Source: Bacteroides sedimenti
GTDB taxonomy: Bacteria > Bacteroidota > Bacteroidia > Bacteroidales > Bacteroidaceae
DNA: 23,787 nt
Reading direction: 5' to 3'
Assembly (NCBI RefSeq): GCF_040365225.1
Contig: NZ_AP028055.1
Span: 3,735,001-3,758,787, forward strand
Position numbers and translations under genes: made by a program
Shown here: one piece after another, positions 23,761-23,787 of the stretch
Layout of the letters: the number at the start of each line of letters is the position of its first letter
Numbering within the stretch: position 1 is the first letter of the stretch
Notes under the pieces: model-generated
Databases searched by the model: none
What the model was told of the DNA's origin: nothing
What the model saw: the letters and a program-made list of their open reading frames with translations, nothing else

Positions 23761-23787
23761 AATATCTTGTGTTTGAAAGAGGAATTC

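Noticed and set aside
23779..23787. Window ends exactly in GAATTC (EcoRI site)
   Set aside because: It could hint at a cloned fragment end, but one 6-bp site at an edge is weak evidence and has no biological meaning here.

Overview
The window reads as chromosomal core DNA of a Bacteroides-like member of the Bacteroidota. This rests on several things seen together. Seven of eight candidate start regions carry an exact copy of the Bacteroides -7 promoter motif TAnnTTTG (the eighth has one mismatch), and two also have a matching -33 element at the right distance. The gene set is typical of the group: a lipoprotein dipeptidyl peptidase III, a CBM20-CBM20-GH77 amylomaltase and a class II ribonucleotide reductase. 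I see no insertion sequence, phage gene, tRNA, rRNA or CRISPR array.

Layout. 1-5247 (+) is a branched-chain amino acid operon: end of leuA, then leuC, leuD, a second synthase and leuB, tightly packed. The second synthase looks like an (R)-citramalate synthase, so LeuCD and LeuB would serve both leucine and isoleucine synthesis. 5248-5621 holds a striking inverted-repeat array and a terminator. 5622-6521 (-) is a CDF zinc-type exporter, divergent from cysK and a TPR protein (6638-8425, +). recQ (8435-10252, -) converges on the TPR gene, and a perfect 18-bp palindrome forms the shared terminator and the last codons of both genes. 10552-11037 (+) is a short AraC-type DNA-binding protein. 11150-13870 (+) is DPP III plus an AlkD-like protein. 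13925-15686 (+) is a Fur-family regulator with purA. On the minus strand follow folB (16002-16370), malQ of the plant DPE2 type (16616-19321) and nrdJ (19632-22169). A nitroreductase (22507-23250, +) is followed by a terminator, four palindromes spaced exactly 23 bp apart, and about 390 bp with no recognisable gene but a strong terminator near the window end.

Most genes are housekeeping. The parts that known gene families do not explain are two arrays of regularly spaced short palindromes (5277-5348, period 22; 23319-23401, period 23), both lying just downstream of a gene. The most useful functional re-reading is the citramalate synthase in the leu operon. A LacI/PurR-like operator in front of malQ is a regulatory prediction that can be checked.
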